NCBI GenBank assembly: GCA_003176045.1
Contig: PSRM01000218.1
Span: forward strand, 28,177 to 92,176
Reading direction: 5' to 3'
Length of the DNA: 64,000 bases
DNA from: Verrucomicrobiota bacterium
Lineage (GTDB): Bacteria > Verrucomicrobiota > Verrucomicrobiia > Limisphaerales > UBA8199
A program made the position numbers and the translations under genes. Shown here one piece after another: positions 30,224-40,524 of the stretch. Position 1 is the first letter of the stretch, and every line of letters begins with the position of its first letter. The notes under the pieces were generated by a model that searched no databases, was not told the origin of the DNA, and worked only from the letters and a program-made list of their open reading frames with translations.

Positions 30224-31243
30224 TTACAAAAGCATATAGCCCTTCCGTTGCTCAAGCTGTGCGGCGATCAATTTGTCCAAAGCGGCGCGGTCGTTCCCTT
30301 TTGTTACCTGAAAATCCGTCTCACTGGCTCGTATGTATTTTGTGGATTTCCGCAGTGTAGCATCCAGCTTTACCAACGGGGATTCCGAATACCAGCCATC
30401 GCCGTTCGAGATCAAGCCAGAACCCGGACCATCAAATTGGATTTCTCCAACACCGAAATATTGCGGAATGGACTCACCAAAAGGGTCTTTCCCTTCCCAG
30501 TAGTAAAACAATTTAGAGTCCCTCCCATCAAGGGCAACAGCTCGGCTCCAATATTCCGCAACGCTTTTCCCATCCCCAGTCCAAGCCGTCCCCCTGATCT
30601 GCCAACCCGAGCTAGAGGGAGATGAGGCGATGTTTAACATGCTGAGAACCGCACCATCCATTCGGTTGACCACATACTGCCACCAATGGCCCAAAATTCG
30701 TTCGTCCACGGAAGATGCGTTGTTTATAGCCCAATCGGAGATTTCCTTTCGGATTCGAACGGCAGCGGGATGAACTGCATCCTTCGTGCTTCCAGCGCCA
30801 CCGTCATACATTACGTAACCCAGGCCTTTCCAGTCCGTTGGGATTTTCGTTCCACGCGAATCCACGAGTAAGAACACTCTGGGCACTCCCAGGCGCCCAG
30901 CAAACAGACCCGCTTCATAAACGACGTTATCACGTGGCGAAAGCGTCATATCTCCCCTTGAGTCCGTTTTATCTTCTTGACCGAGGATGAACGCGGCAAA
31001 GTCCACTTCACTGGCCTTTCGAGTTAATTCTTCTAGCGTATAGTAACCCGGTCGAAAGGCGTCCTCCCACACCTCAGTGCTCGCCACGTTCTGGAGTTCA
31101 TCTTCGAGAGCGCGGGCGATATCCAAAGACTCGCTCGCAGAACCAATAAACAGTTTGGGGTTGGAATTCACAAAGGCGTCTTTTCTTCTCGTGCCTGAGG
31201 ATTCATCGCTTCTGTGCGCTAGTAAGCCAGAAAAATGCGCCAA
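30224..31243 (-). CDS. CAP12/TIR-like predicted nucleotide-binding protein with C-terminal accessory domain
   Basis: PKLFIGSASESLDIARALEDELQN...VWEDAFRPGYYTLEELTRKASEVDFAAFILGQED...PRDNVVYEAGLFAGRLGVPRVFLLVD. Confidence 0.82.
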   Translation of the reverse strand: MAHFSGLLAHRSDESSGTRRKDAFVNSNPKLFIGSASESLDIARALEDELQNVASTEVWEDAFRPGYYTLEELTRKASEVDFAAFILGQEDKTDSRGDMTLSPRDNVVYEAGLFAGRLGVPRVFLLVDSRGTKIPTDWKGLGYVMYDGGAGSTKDAVHPAAVRIRKEISDWAINNASSVDERILGHWWQYVVNRMDGAVLSMLNIASSPSSSGWQIRGTAWTGDGKSVAEYWSRAVALDGRDSKLFYYWEGKDPFGESIPQYFGVGEIQFDGPGSGLISNGDGWYSESPLVKLDATLRKSTKYIRASETDFQVTKGNDRAALDKLIAAQLEQRKGYMLL

Positions 31244-32205
31244 CAGTCAAGCATGGCCTGAAGTCGTGGCCTGAAGTCGTGCAGTAAGGCTGGCGTGTTC
31301 GGATGCTCCGAAATGACCTTGCGCATCTCTGTCTGGATTTGGGGGGACGAGTTTCCACTTCACGCCAGCGAAACGAATTGAAATATATTTGCGGCGGAAA
31401 AAGACGGCCAACGCTATGAATTTCCCTCCGACCCGCAAAGTGCGGTGCCACCATATGAGCCTGACGTATTACCGGATTGTTTCTGGGGATTTACCCCAGT
31501 TCCAGGACAGACCCTCTGGAATTGGTGCGACTCAACGCCTATAATTTCGGCAGCAGAAGATCAATGTCCATATCTCGAACCAAATCCTCCAAGTCGTTCT
31601 GCGCGAGCTGACCCCGGCGGAAAGATCGCACTCTGTGGCCTACATGGATTCGCGTCTCAAACGGCGGGGCGAAAAAGTACGGTTGTGGCAGGAGGAAGCA
31701 GTCATGCCAACAGACGGCTTCCACGCATTCGTGGACCTCCTGTGTGGAGCGAACTGAGCTCATCCGGCTGCGCATTTTGTGATACACCCTGAAACCGGGA
31801 GCTGCAATGGCGTCAATGTGTTATTTCCGCCTTTCGATGGCCATCCACCGAAGGAATTCGTCGTCCTATATCGCTCCCCGGTGGAGTCTCCGACCACCAT
31901 GTGATTGGATCCTACAGAGCTTTGTAGGGTCAGGCTTGCGGACGCTTTTTGTTGACATTCACGACGTCTATGCTTTCCTGTCTTTGAGTGATTCCAGTAT
32001 ATGTAAAGCGATCTGTTGCGCTTTCAGGTACATGGCGTCCAAACAGCTTTCGGGCCAGGGCTCTGGGCTTCGGCGTGGCGGGACTTTCTTCGATCCGTTG
32101 CCGTGGCCCATCTGATGCGGCTCGCGCTTTCGCGCTATCTTTTATCGAATGGGGATTATCGGTTTTCGCTTTCGAACACAATATCTAAAGAAAGGAAAGT
32201 TTTCT

Positions 32206-32871
32206 ATGCAGTCTTCGCATGCACATCGCAAAACCCGAAAATCTGCCGCCGGAATGGCAACAAAAGATCGAAAAAGGACAACAAAGACGAAAAAACAGAA
32301 GAAGCCGCAAGATGACGGCAACCGTTTAGAACAGGATCCCCAGCACCGAGAACAAGGAGGATGGAAGATTCACCTAACAATCGGGCCGAAGTCCTACGAA
32401 CAAAGGATCACACTGGTCAAGAATTGGCTAAAGAAGAATTTCAAAGCGTTGGGACGCGTGGAGGTTTGCAGCGGGGGCGGCGAGAGTCACGGATCCTGGA
32501 AGCATCTTTGCGGTGGTGATCAACATGAGAAGGACTTCACGATCTACCTGGGTTCGTATGCGACAATGCTAAAGTTTGTCCGCCGCATTGAGGGCGATCC
32601 TATTGTCGAGCAACTGGACCCCTGCAAGGCGGGGACTGATAGAATTGTTGGTGATAGCGGAAAGCTCGGGGCACGTTTCGATCCAAAGCAGGACGAAGGG
32701 AGGTTTCGTGGCCTGAGCGGCATGCCATTCACCCTCGAAGAGGCTCGTCTTGTCGCGTCCGGCAAAACTCCGCTGGAGAGGTCCACCAATCGGACTGAGG
32801 CGATAAAACGCTCTAAAGCAAGATTGAGAGAGAAATTCGCGGACTATTTTCTGCCAGAGGCCATTGAATGA
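32206..32871 (+). CDS. Hypothetical protein with lysine-rich N-terminus
   Basis: ORF 32149-32871, ATG at 32206 preceded by AAAGAAAGGAAAG; no recognised domain. Confidence 0.5.
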   Translation: MQSSHAHRKTRKSAAGMATKDRKRTTKTKKQKKPQDDGNRLEQDPQHREQGGWKIHLTIGPKSYEQRITLVKNWLKKNFKALGRVEVCSGGGESHGSWKHLCGGDQHEKDFTIYLGSYATMLKFVRRIEGDPIVEQLDPCKAGTDRIVGDSGKLGARFDPKQDEGRFRGLSGMPFTLEEARLVASGKTPLERSTNRTEAIKRSKARLREKFADYFLPEAIE

Positions 32872-33040
32872 TGAACTCCGCCGCTGCGCCGCCCAGAATT
32901 CACGAAATGACCAATGCAGTGCGGCTGAGAGAGTCGCGCCATGGGTCGGTTGGCCCCCTTCAGTTCATCCCCAGCCACTAGTCTCAAGCACCAAGCGCAG
33001 AGATTCGGATTTCGCAAGCACCGGTACCCCTTTTCCGGCT

Positions 33041-33251
33041 GATTCCTCATTATATCTGTTATGAGGATGCACCGTTGCCAAGATCTCCCACGAACGCCTA
33101 GTAAACGGATTCGCGCCAGATTTGCACGAATTATGCCCGGCGAGAGCCGTTTACTTACAATTCCTTGGAAAGCCAGTCGCTTTCGGGCCTGCGTGGAAGC
33201 TTAAGTCGCTGAGGTCCAGCAACTTAAAAAATGGCTGCCAGAGGCAGGGCT
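33041..33251. repeat. Left copy of diverged direct repeat (att-like); ends in a tRNA-Asn 3'-end-like segment
   Basis: Shares gattcctcat, ttatgaggat, aacggattcgcgcc, cccggcgagagccgttt, cgctttcgggcctgcgtggaag and aagtcgctgaggtccagcaacttaaaaaatggct with 63732-63948. Confidence 0.9.
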
Positions 33252-33887
33252 GGGCCGTTGTATCGCTCTGTTTCCTCCTTATTTAGCACAGGTGTCAGCA
33301 CAATTCAAGCGGATCAGTATCCTATTGGAGCGTATTTTTGCGGGCCGGTTGCTGGCATTTTTGCTGACAGTCACTGCTGGCCCGCCTGGCTCGCTGCTCA
33401 TCATTTTTTCGCTGCCAGTTCTTACTAATGGTTCGCGTCGCCTTGTGGAGCCATTCCCTGTCTGCGCCCAGCCCTAGAATTTTGGCCAGGGCGAAATATT
33501 TTGGCGCGTTCGGTGCCGGTTCAGTGACCCGCTGACGACGAGAATGGGAGGCTCGTGTTCTGCAAAACCGAGCAGACGAGCGGTTACGCTGCGCCCGAAT
33601 GCACAGCGGCGCTTGCCGATGTTGCTGCCAAGCGCGAAGGCCGGTCTGCTGTCGCTCGCCAAGTCGCTGCGGCCAGGACCGCGAGAACTGTGCAAACCGG
33701 TGAAGAGGTATTCGTTGCACCGGGCCTGATTCGTCCATCATTTCAACGCGAGTCGGTTTCGTTCTGGATACAACAACATCTATAAGCTTGGCTGAGCGCC
33801 AGAAGGACCGGGCCAGCGCTGCAAAGGCGATCCATATAAGCTAAAAATTGTCTTGCGCTTGCGCCAAGAAATGCCGATGACACTGTC

Positions 33888-35498
33888 ATGTGTAGCAGAG
33901 TCGTTCTAACTATTGCGGCCGGGGTGATTCTGGTGATCCTAGCGATAGTGAGGGAGCGCAAATTTTCTACTTCCAAAGGGCACCATCAGAGACTGCTTAA
34001 CAACGGTCGTTTCCTTTTTGGGTTCTGCCTTTCCCTTGTTAGTTGCTTTCAGTTCTCAAACCGCGCGGATCAGCAACTGCCCAGCGCTCCGCTTGTCATC
34101 CACACGCCGGCCGACGAGGTTTTAGAAAAGCTGAGAACCTGTCGGTCGGAACCCACTGCTCAGTGCATAACCAATGCCTTTTCCCTGATTTCGGAATGGC
34201 TCCATGCGGCGGGCTATCCCGATGCCGATGTTTATGATATGTTCTTGCGCCGATTCAAAAATGGAGCACAAGTTCGGTTCGAAGATCTAAGGTTCAAGGT
34301 GGGCGCGGAAACAAACTATTTTTTTGCCTTAGTTGATTTGAACAACCACGAAGATTTCAGAATACTTTTTGACTCGGCCATATTCTACGATCAACTAAAA
34401 GCGGCACAGCGATCGTACCAAAAGAATGTCTGGGTGCATTTCTTCGCTCGCATGGCCGGTTTTTCCTGGCAGGTTGAATTCCACTCCTTCTCGCCTGAGC
34501 GGTTTCGGTTGCTTTCGGAAAAGAAGGAAGCTCTCCAGGAATGGCTTATGGATTTCTCTGCCAACATCAAGAGAGAACAAGTTTTGACCAAGCCTGAGTT
34601 GCTTGAGATGATGACCGAGGCCGTGGCGCCAAACATTATCGTCAATTCCAAAGCATGGGAATTTCTGGATTGGGCTCATCGAGCCAACATTCTTGGACCT
34701 GACGATACTGAGAGCAACATCCGCTTGGAAAGGGACAACCCCCTCTTTGCACCGGAGGCCGACCTCCTCAGCGTTTATAAAGCCGACGGCTTCACTCGTT
34801 TCGAAGTAACCATGGAAATTAACCTGTTAAGCACGGAAGTCGAATCCGCCGAACTCGATCTTTATTCACTGCCCTATTTGTATTTCGTTAGCTCTCGCTA
34901 TCTTGAGGAATTGCCGCTTCAATGGGGGCCGAACCAGATGCTGGCTGCTCCGCCCGACATTTTTAGAAAAAAACTGACTCATCAACTTCTGACGCAGACG
35001 GATATCGGATTCCAGCAATCCTTCATTCGAGAAATCGCTAAAGAAATGGCGTCCACCTTTGATCGCAAGATGAAAGATTGGTCATCTCGCATAAAAGCCA
35101 AAGCCGCCCAAGCTCAATCGAGTGCGGAACCGGTCGCCGTTCTGAATCACTCGCAGACAAAGTCAGCCCACCATGAGACCATCGCAACCATTTTCACGAC
35201 CGGTTCTTACGATGAGAAAGGATTCAGTGCCGTAGCGAACGGCACCGTGGAATTGTGGCGGTTTGAACGCACGTGCAAACTGAGGTTTGTCTTCGATCGG
35301 AGTCTAATTGGTGGCAGTTTTATGGTCTTTTTTAATGACCGGGATGTGCCAAATGACGCAGTGAGTTTGTTTGGCTATCCGCGGCATCGCATCGAACGCG
35401 AAGGTCCCCATGGCGTGGCAGTTGTCGATATTCGGAAGCAACTTGCCTGGGTTTTCGACGAGAAGACAAACGTGAAAAGCATAAAAATGATTAGCTGA
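33888..35498 (+). CDS. Hypothetical 536-aa protein with N-terminal hydrophobic segments
   Basis: Long ORF; N-terminal VVLTIAAGVILVILAIV and FLFGFCLSLVSCF; no recognised domain. Confidence 0.55.
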   Translation: MCSRVVLTIAAGVILVILAIVRERKFSTSKGHHQRLLNNGRFLFGFCLSLVSCFQFSNRADQQLPSAPLVIHTPADEVLEKLRTCRSEPTAQCITNAFSLISEWLHAAGYPDADVYDMFLRRFKNGAQVRFEDLRFKVGAETNYFFALVDLNNHEDFRILFDSAIFYDQLKAAQRSYQKNVWVHFFARMAGFSWQVEFHSFSPERFRLLSEKKEALQEWLMDFSANIKREQVLTKPELLEMMTEAVAPNIIVNSKAWEFLDWAHRANILGPDDTESNIRLERDNPLFAPEADLLSVYKADGFTRFEVTMEINLLSTEVESAELDLYSLPYLYFVSSRYLEELPLQWGPNQMLAAPPDIFRKKLTHQLLTQTDIGFQQSFIREIAKEMASTFDRKMKDWSSRIKAKAAQAQSSAEPVAVLNHSQTKSAHHETIATIFTTGSYDEKGFSAVANGTVELWRFERTCKLRFVFDRSLIGGSFMVFFNDRDVPNDAVSLFGYPRHRIEREGPHGVAVVDIRKQLAWVFDEKTNVKSIKMIS

Positions 35499-35569
35499 AG
35501 TTGAAGATCCTGTCCATTGGTGCTGACGCGAGCGTAGCCGATCAGCCGGGATTTGGATTTTTGCTTCAT
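35492..35569 (-). pseudogene. Serine recombinase/resolvase N-terminal fragment
   Basis: MKQKSKSRLIGYARVSTNGQDLQLQL (GYARVST signature), then runs into antisense of the neighbouring ORF. Confidence 0.8.
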
Positions 35570-35606
35570 GTCTCATCAATTCTAATGTAAATGAGTTAAT
35601 GAGACA
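35569..35606. promoter_or_regulatory. Inverted repeat TGTCTCAT-N22-ATGAGACA abutting the resolvase fragment (res/operator-like)
   Basis: Exact 8-bp arms at 35569-35576 and 35599-35606; further ATGAGACAG near 35697. Confidence 0.55.
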
Positions 35607-36498
35607 AAGAAAAAGGAGATGGCTATGTGAGACTTTAATTGTCTACAAAACCTGGTCAGATAGCCGGTTTCAAACCGCTCCATCAAACGAACATTTTATG
35701 AGACAGCCCGCGACTAGCCTTTCAATGGTAGCGGCTCAAATGGTTGGGTCTGACAAAGCCCGTTCCCAAAGGCGAGGATACGATGATCCCGGATCGCAGC
35801 GGAGAACCGCCACCATTGGAATTTTAGGAACCGAACAAAGTGCTTGCCTGATTGATTGCTCCCCGTAAACCCGTACCCACGGAGCAGGTCCTGATAGATG
35901 CCACCGGCACTCCTGCTTCAATCTGCTCCTGCCAAGGCAGACACGAACTCGGCGACCACACCCGACGGCCGAATTGGCCGGTTTTGGCTCTTTCAACCGC
36001 AGATACTTGCCTGCGCTCTCGCGGTTGATGCCTACGAGGACCGTCCGAATTGCAATTTCACAAGCCAATCTCTGTTACATTCCTGCCTTATTTAAAGGCA
36101 CTTCGCTAGCGATTTAAGACACTTGCTGGCTTTTAACCGAGAGTTTTTTCACCTCAAGGGGTATAACCATCTCTGAAAAACACTTCGTTTGTCTGCGAAA
36201 GAAGTTGGTGGCTGTAGATTTTCCTCAATCCTAAAGAGGGGGCACGAGTGGTGCTAACATATTCTTGTTAGCGGGTAATCACCCTATAGCAGAACTTATT
36301 TACTCGAACAACCATAATAAGCTGGAAGTCGATTCGGCTAATCACAGCTAAGCCAATTGGGACGAAAAAAACTTTCATTTTTCCGCTTGCAAATCTATGA
36401 GGGGCGCTCATTCTCGACGGGATCTTACTAAGCCGCGAGCCGCCACACGGCATCGCGGGCAGCGTTTTTCGTCGGAGAGAAATAAAAATGGACGTTCT

Positions 36499-36876
36499 AT
36501 GGCGCGGAAATTCATTGTGACCAGCCTTGCTCCGGCTGAGTTGGATAAGCCAATCATGAATGTGCGATGCGAAACCGCACGGTCATGGATCCTGGAGAAT
36601 CTACAACCCACACTTGTCAAAGAAGCGCGACAGGTATTGCGAAAGTACTCGGTTCAGGGCATCATAAGGAACCCGCGGTCGTTTTACGACGAAATAACAC
36701 GCCTGGCCAGCAGCCGCGGTTCCTCCGCCAGTTCGTGGGGAGATGCCTTGCCATTCAACTCCAGGATGTCCGACGCCGCCCCGTTTGAGGTTCCTAGGCG
36801 GAATGCTTACGTCAATACGACCCGAGGGCGGCGCGGAAATTCAAGATTACGCAAGCGCAAGACTTCTAGAGCCTAG
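36499..36876 (+). CDS. Small basic hypothetical protein
   Basis: MARKFIVTSLAPAELDKPIMNVRCETARSWILENLQP...; no recognised domain. Confidence 0.4.
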   Translation: MARKFIVTSLAPAELDKPIMNVRCETARSWILENLQPTLVKEARQVLRKYSVQGIIRNPRSFYDEITRLASSRGSSASSWGDALPFNSRMSDAAPFEVPRRNAYVNTTRGRRGNSRLRKRKTSRA

Positions 36877-36933
36877 GTTACCAGTTTGGCCACTACGACG
36901 CCTAAAGGGACTTTCTTTCGAGAATCTAAAATA

Positions 36934-37254
36934 TCAACTCTTCGCAGGCCCTTGGCGTCTGGGCTTAGGTACACCATCGAGCAGCTCCTTGATCCTGTTC
37001 AGGACGTGTTCTGAAGTCCCCGGTGTGGGCTCATTTAACGAGGCTCGGTGACTGTCGGAATCGTCTCCCGTCCTAGCTCCGAAGAGTCTTTGATATTCCC
37101 TGTTTATCAGCACGCACAGGTAGGCGCTCCGATTATTCTCCAGTCCTTCATTTCTTGCGAGATTCTCAATGGCGTTGATAATGGACGGAGTGGCGCTAAA
37201 GGTCACTTTGTTCGACCGCTCCGCTGCGCCGGTTTTGTTCGTTCTCGTTCTCAT
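36934..37254 (-). CDS. Small protein, possible ribbon-helix-helix-like regulator
   Basis: SNKVTFSATPSIINAIENLARNEGLENNRSAYLCVLINREYQRLF; weak RHH-like pattern. Confidence 0.4.
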   Translation of the reverse strand: MRTRTNKTGAAERSNKVTFSATPSIINAIENLARNEGLENNRSAYLCVLINREYQRLFGARTGDDSDSHRASLNEPTPGTSEHVLNRIKELLDGVPKPRRQGPAKS

Positions 37255-37454
37255 AGGCGTGAATAGGTAATCCAATGGGTTGTGAATGGAGGGCAATTTT
37301 ACCCTCCCATATCTTATTATAAACCATAATGATAGGAGTATTTAAGCCCTTTTTTAACTATTCGTCAAGTAGAATCTTCTTCTTGTAACCCGTACTAAGA
37401 TGTTGATTTACATGCGAATATCCTTTAATCGTCGCGTCAACGGCGAATGGCGAG

Positions 37455-37826
37455 TTACCTGCGCCATGAGATGAGACCACTCCCAATGTCCTTTGGCGTC
37501 TTGCGCTCCAGTTCCTCCTTGACCTGCTGTTCCTCCTTCTTTCCCAGTTTTAGCGTCTGGTAGAGAGCGATGAAAAAAGCGACGACAACCGTCGCCAAGA
37601 GCACGAGAAGGGACCCCTCATCGTTCAATGTATGGTTGAATACAGAAATCTCTGAAGGCTGCATGAAATATGTGACAAAGCCCCCAACAAGCAATCCCGC
37701 AGGAATGACGTCCCAAACCCAGAAGAAAATAAATCCGTTGAAGTGGTTACGGCTACCCCACTTGCAAAATCTTGCGAAAGCGCATAGAGCTAGATAGCCA
37801 ATGGCGAGCCAGAGCAGCATGGTCAA
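37455..37826 (-). CDS. Small membrane protein, third gene of a three-gene unit
   Basis: Hydrophobic segments MLLWLAIGYLALCAF, FIFFWVWDVIPAGLLVGGFVTYF, LLVLLATVVVAFFIAL; 4-nt overlap with upstream gene. Confidence 0.6.
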   Translation of the reverse strand: MTMLLWLAIGYLALCAFARFCKWGSRNHFNGFIFFWVWDVIPAGLLVGGFVTYFMQPSEISVFNHTLNDEGSLLVLLATVVVAFFIALYQTLKLGKKEEQQVKEELERKTPKDIGSGLISWRR

Positions 37827-38242
37827 TCCTCGCTGATAACAGCAGGCAGGGCAAAAGCCATATGCCCCTCAGTAAAGATGCCAGAGGGCGGGTCGTATAT
37901 TTCGACTTTGCAATCCGCCACGTCCAACATCGCTTGTTCGAGAGCATTCCGCTCCACCGTGCTCAGATTGGCTTTGGCAATGCCGTCCATGGTCAAACCG
38001 ACCTGAGTCAGAATCACGTTTGCGATCACGCACTGCGCAGAGATGCCGTTGGTGACGAGGAGGACGCCCGAATCCTTGCGCCAGTTGCTCCAGTTACCGA
38101 TGGTCAAACCAAGAATCTTCTGAGCAGTGGTCAATGCCGGAGGTGAGATTTTGATCTCGAAGGAGCTAGACGGGTCGCGCTCACCTTTCTCAGCCTTTTG
38201 AAGATAGTGCCGAAATTCGCTGACGATTTTTTTCAGGCCCAT
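37823..38242 (-). CDS. Hypothetical protein, second gene of a three-gene unit
   Basis: MGLKKIVSEFRHYLQKAEKGERDPSSSFEIKISPP...; overlaps downstream gene by 4 nt. Confidence 0.55.
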   Translation of the reverse strand: MGLKKIVSEFRHYLQKAEKGERDPSSSFEIKISPPALTTAQKILGLTIGNWSNWRKDSGVLLVTNGISAQCVIANVILTQVGLTMDGIAKANLSTVERNALEQAMLDVADCKVEIYDPPSGIFTEGHMAFALPAVISED

Positions 38243-38261
38243 GGCAGCTTCAAAGACTTTA

Positions 38262-39314
38262 TCACTCCGGCTGGACGATCTTCTCCGGCAACAACCGGTG
38301 AGCGAGCACAAAATGCAGAGCGGCCTCACAGCCGCTGAGGCCAGTTTGCATCAACAATACTTCATGGGTCCACCCAGAACGCTCCAGCGTGAGCCGCTGA
38401 CAACGCAGCCACCTTCGATCCTCGTCTCGTGGAGATTGATGCTTAAGGATACGAGGGAAGAGACCTTCTGGCTCGATGAGTTCCCAGGTCACGTTAGTTA
38501 CTGCAACACCATCCACAGTCCTGCCCTCAAGCGCTTGGACTCCATCGATTGCAGCGTTGGCGTCTAGTTCAGGAGTGCAAACGAGAACGGCTCGGCAATC
38601 CGCGATTGCTGGCAGGAGACTTGGCAACGGCCGGCCCCAGTCGGGGCAGAAACTGAAGCCGGTTCTAGCGAGCCAGCTAACGAGTTCAGCCGATGACCAT
38701 GTTAGGTCAGCAGAAGGCGGACGAATCAGCTCCAAAAGTGTAACCATCTGCCAGCGCCGCTCCTCGTCATGGATAGCCTTGTTAACGACGCACTGGTTCG
38801 TCGTCACGTCATGGGTCCGCATGGCCTTGGCTCTGGCCGCCCACCACATTCCCTCAGCAGCGCTAGACGCTGTACCAGCTAACTCATCCTCGCTGATCTC
38901 ATTCGCGCTCCGATGAGACATCATGGATCGAATGGTTGGAGGTGCGCAACCTAAGAGGCAGAGGATGGCTTCCTCGCATCGGCGCACGGCCTCCAGGATG
39001 GCCTCTATGACACCATGCGTGTCGTTCGGGACGTATGCCGCAAAGCCAACAACAGAATCCCGTATCGATTGTATATCGCCAGTTCCAGCCAGCCACTGTC
39101 GAATAGCTCCAATTGCCTCCTTGGCCCGAGCTTCGTGCTCAAAAGGACTCTGCGGGTAGGCCCTCTCAATGCAGCGGACAGTAAATTCGATAATTGCCTT
39201 GCGCCCGTTGATCGTGCCGAGCGTTTGGAGGTCACGTTCACACCACAGATTCCTGTTCTTCGGAAGCGATAGAGGGTCAGGAAAATACAGGTTGAGATGG
39301 TCTTCGTCGATCAT
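38262..39314 (-). CDS. Hypothetical 350-aa protein, first gene of a three-gene unit
   Basis: Long ORF with continuous coding character, same strand and close spacing to next two genes. Confidence 0.6.
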   Translation of the reverse strand: MIDEDHLNLYFPDPLSLPKNRNLWCERDLQTLGTINGRKAIIEFTVRCIERAYPQSPFEHEARAKEAIGAIRQWLAGTGDIQSIRDSVVGFAAYVPNDTHGVIEAILEAVRRCEEAILCLLGCAPPTIRSMMSHRSANEISEDELAGTASSAAEGMWWAARAKAMRTHDVTTNQCVVNKAIHDEERRWQMVTLLELIRPPSADLTWSSAELVSWLARTGFSFCPDWGRPLPSLLPAIADCRAVLVCTPELDANAAIDGVQALEGRTVDGVAVTNVTWELIEPEGLFPRILKHQSPRDEDRRWLRCQRLTLERSGWTHEVLLMQTGLSGCEAALHFVLAHRLLPEKIVQPE

Positions 39315-39464
39315 ACCACGCGCTTCCGTTCAGTGCCCAGAGTGAGAGGATTCGTAGCGAGGAAGCCACCAATCAGTAATTCGCCTTAGCACATTCCGCA
39401 CAGTCTATTACAACTACCTTTAGGGAGTGTCATTGTCAAATCCAAAAACCCACCCTGCTATGAC

Positions 39465-39737
39465 GTGCAACAATCCGCCGCGACGAGATTCAAAAGGCGG
39501 CTGCGAGAACTTCGCGGCAGCCGCAGTTGGACTCAGGAGCAGGCCGCTGAAGCCTGCGGCATTGGCTACAAATTATTTCAACTATATGAACTGGGGATAA
39601 AAAACAACCCCGGCCTCCTCACTCTAGAAAAGATCGCCAAAGGTTTCGACTTGGATGTTAGCGAACTGTTGGCACCTCCGATCCCGCCATCTGGCCGAGG
39701 CAGAAATGCCAGACAAAGTCGCAAGAACCGGAGATAG
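39465..39737 (+). CDS. XRE-family HTH regulator
   Basis: FKRRLRELRGSRSWTQEQAAEACGIGYKLFQLYELGIKNNPGLLTLEKIAKGFDLDVSELL. Confidence 0.88.
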   Translation: MQQSAATRFKRRLRELRGSRSWTQEQAAEACGIGYKLFQLYELGIKNNPGLLTLEKIAKGFDLDVSELLAPPIPPSGRGRNARQSRKNRR

Positions 39738-40524
39738 CGACCTTAGCAGGGGCCAGTCGTCTCACTGGACGAAGCTTCTGGCCGGGTCTCCATCACCAAG
39801 GTCAAAGATCAACCTGCGCCTGGTTGTCTCGAACCGCCTGCCCTGACCACAGAAAACAAACCTTTCCCTGCTCCGCTACGAACTCTGCCCTCAGGAGTTG
39901 GTCTGCCAGCATCTTCTCGCCCAGGACGAAGCCTCGAGCGAAACTGATATCCGCGAGGCTCTTGAGCTCGTGTTCTCCGAGGACATCTGAGGGCTCCTGT
40001 TGGACTTCATTCTCCTTATCAGCTCAGGCGAAATAGCAGCCGCGCAGGCTTGCATCCGTCTCCTTTGGGTCGCTCCCATCATCGTGGTGACGGCGACTCC
40101 CCATCAAGGTCGGAGCGGATGGGAGCAACTGAACATTCACGGACCCCTGTTATCAGCCGCCGCCTTTGGCATAAGCATCTCCTGTCAGGAGCAGCGAACA
40201 TATCTCTGGGTTTGACCGGGAGAGTGCGTTTGGAGACTGGGCTCGGCATACGGAATCGCAAATTCATAGTTAGCAGTCATGATCCCCGGGCGCATCTCGT
40301 AGCACGCGAGGCTCGCACCTAGGGTAATGAGCTTTCCGCACGTCAGCGAATACAGCAAGATACGCTCGAAGCCGTCCGGCACCCGGGCGATTTTTGAGCG
40401 CGCCGACTTTCGCTCGCAGCCCATGCGGAGGTGGGCCACAGCTCACAAAGCTGAGACTCCGGAATTTAAGCTTATCCCACCTCCACTTGCATAATCTGCA
40501 GGACCGCGTGAGAATCTCTGCCTA

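Noticed and set aside
33322-33741. Minus-strand ORF just inside the left repeat
   Set aside because: Low-complexity Arg/Gln/Ser-rich product with competing frames; likely non-coding.
35304-35579. Complete resolvase gene
   Set aside because: Only the N-terminal GYARVST region is recombinase-like; the remainder is antisense to the 33888-35498 CDS.
39821-40224. Coding-like fragments (KTNLSLLRYELCPQELVCQHLLAQDEASSETDIREALELVFSEDI and following frame)
   Set aside because: Possible decayed gene, but no family recognised and no start codon in frame; left unannotated.
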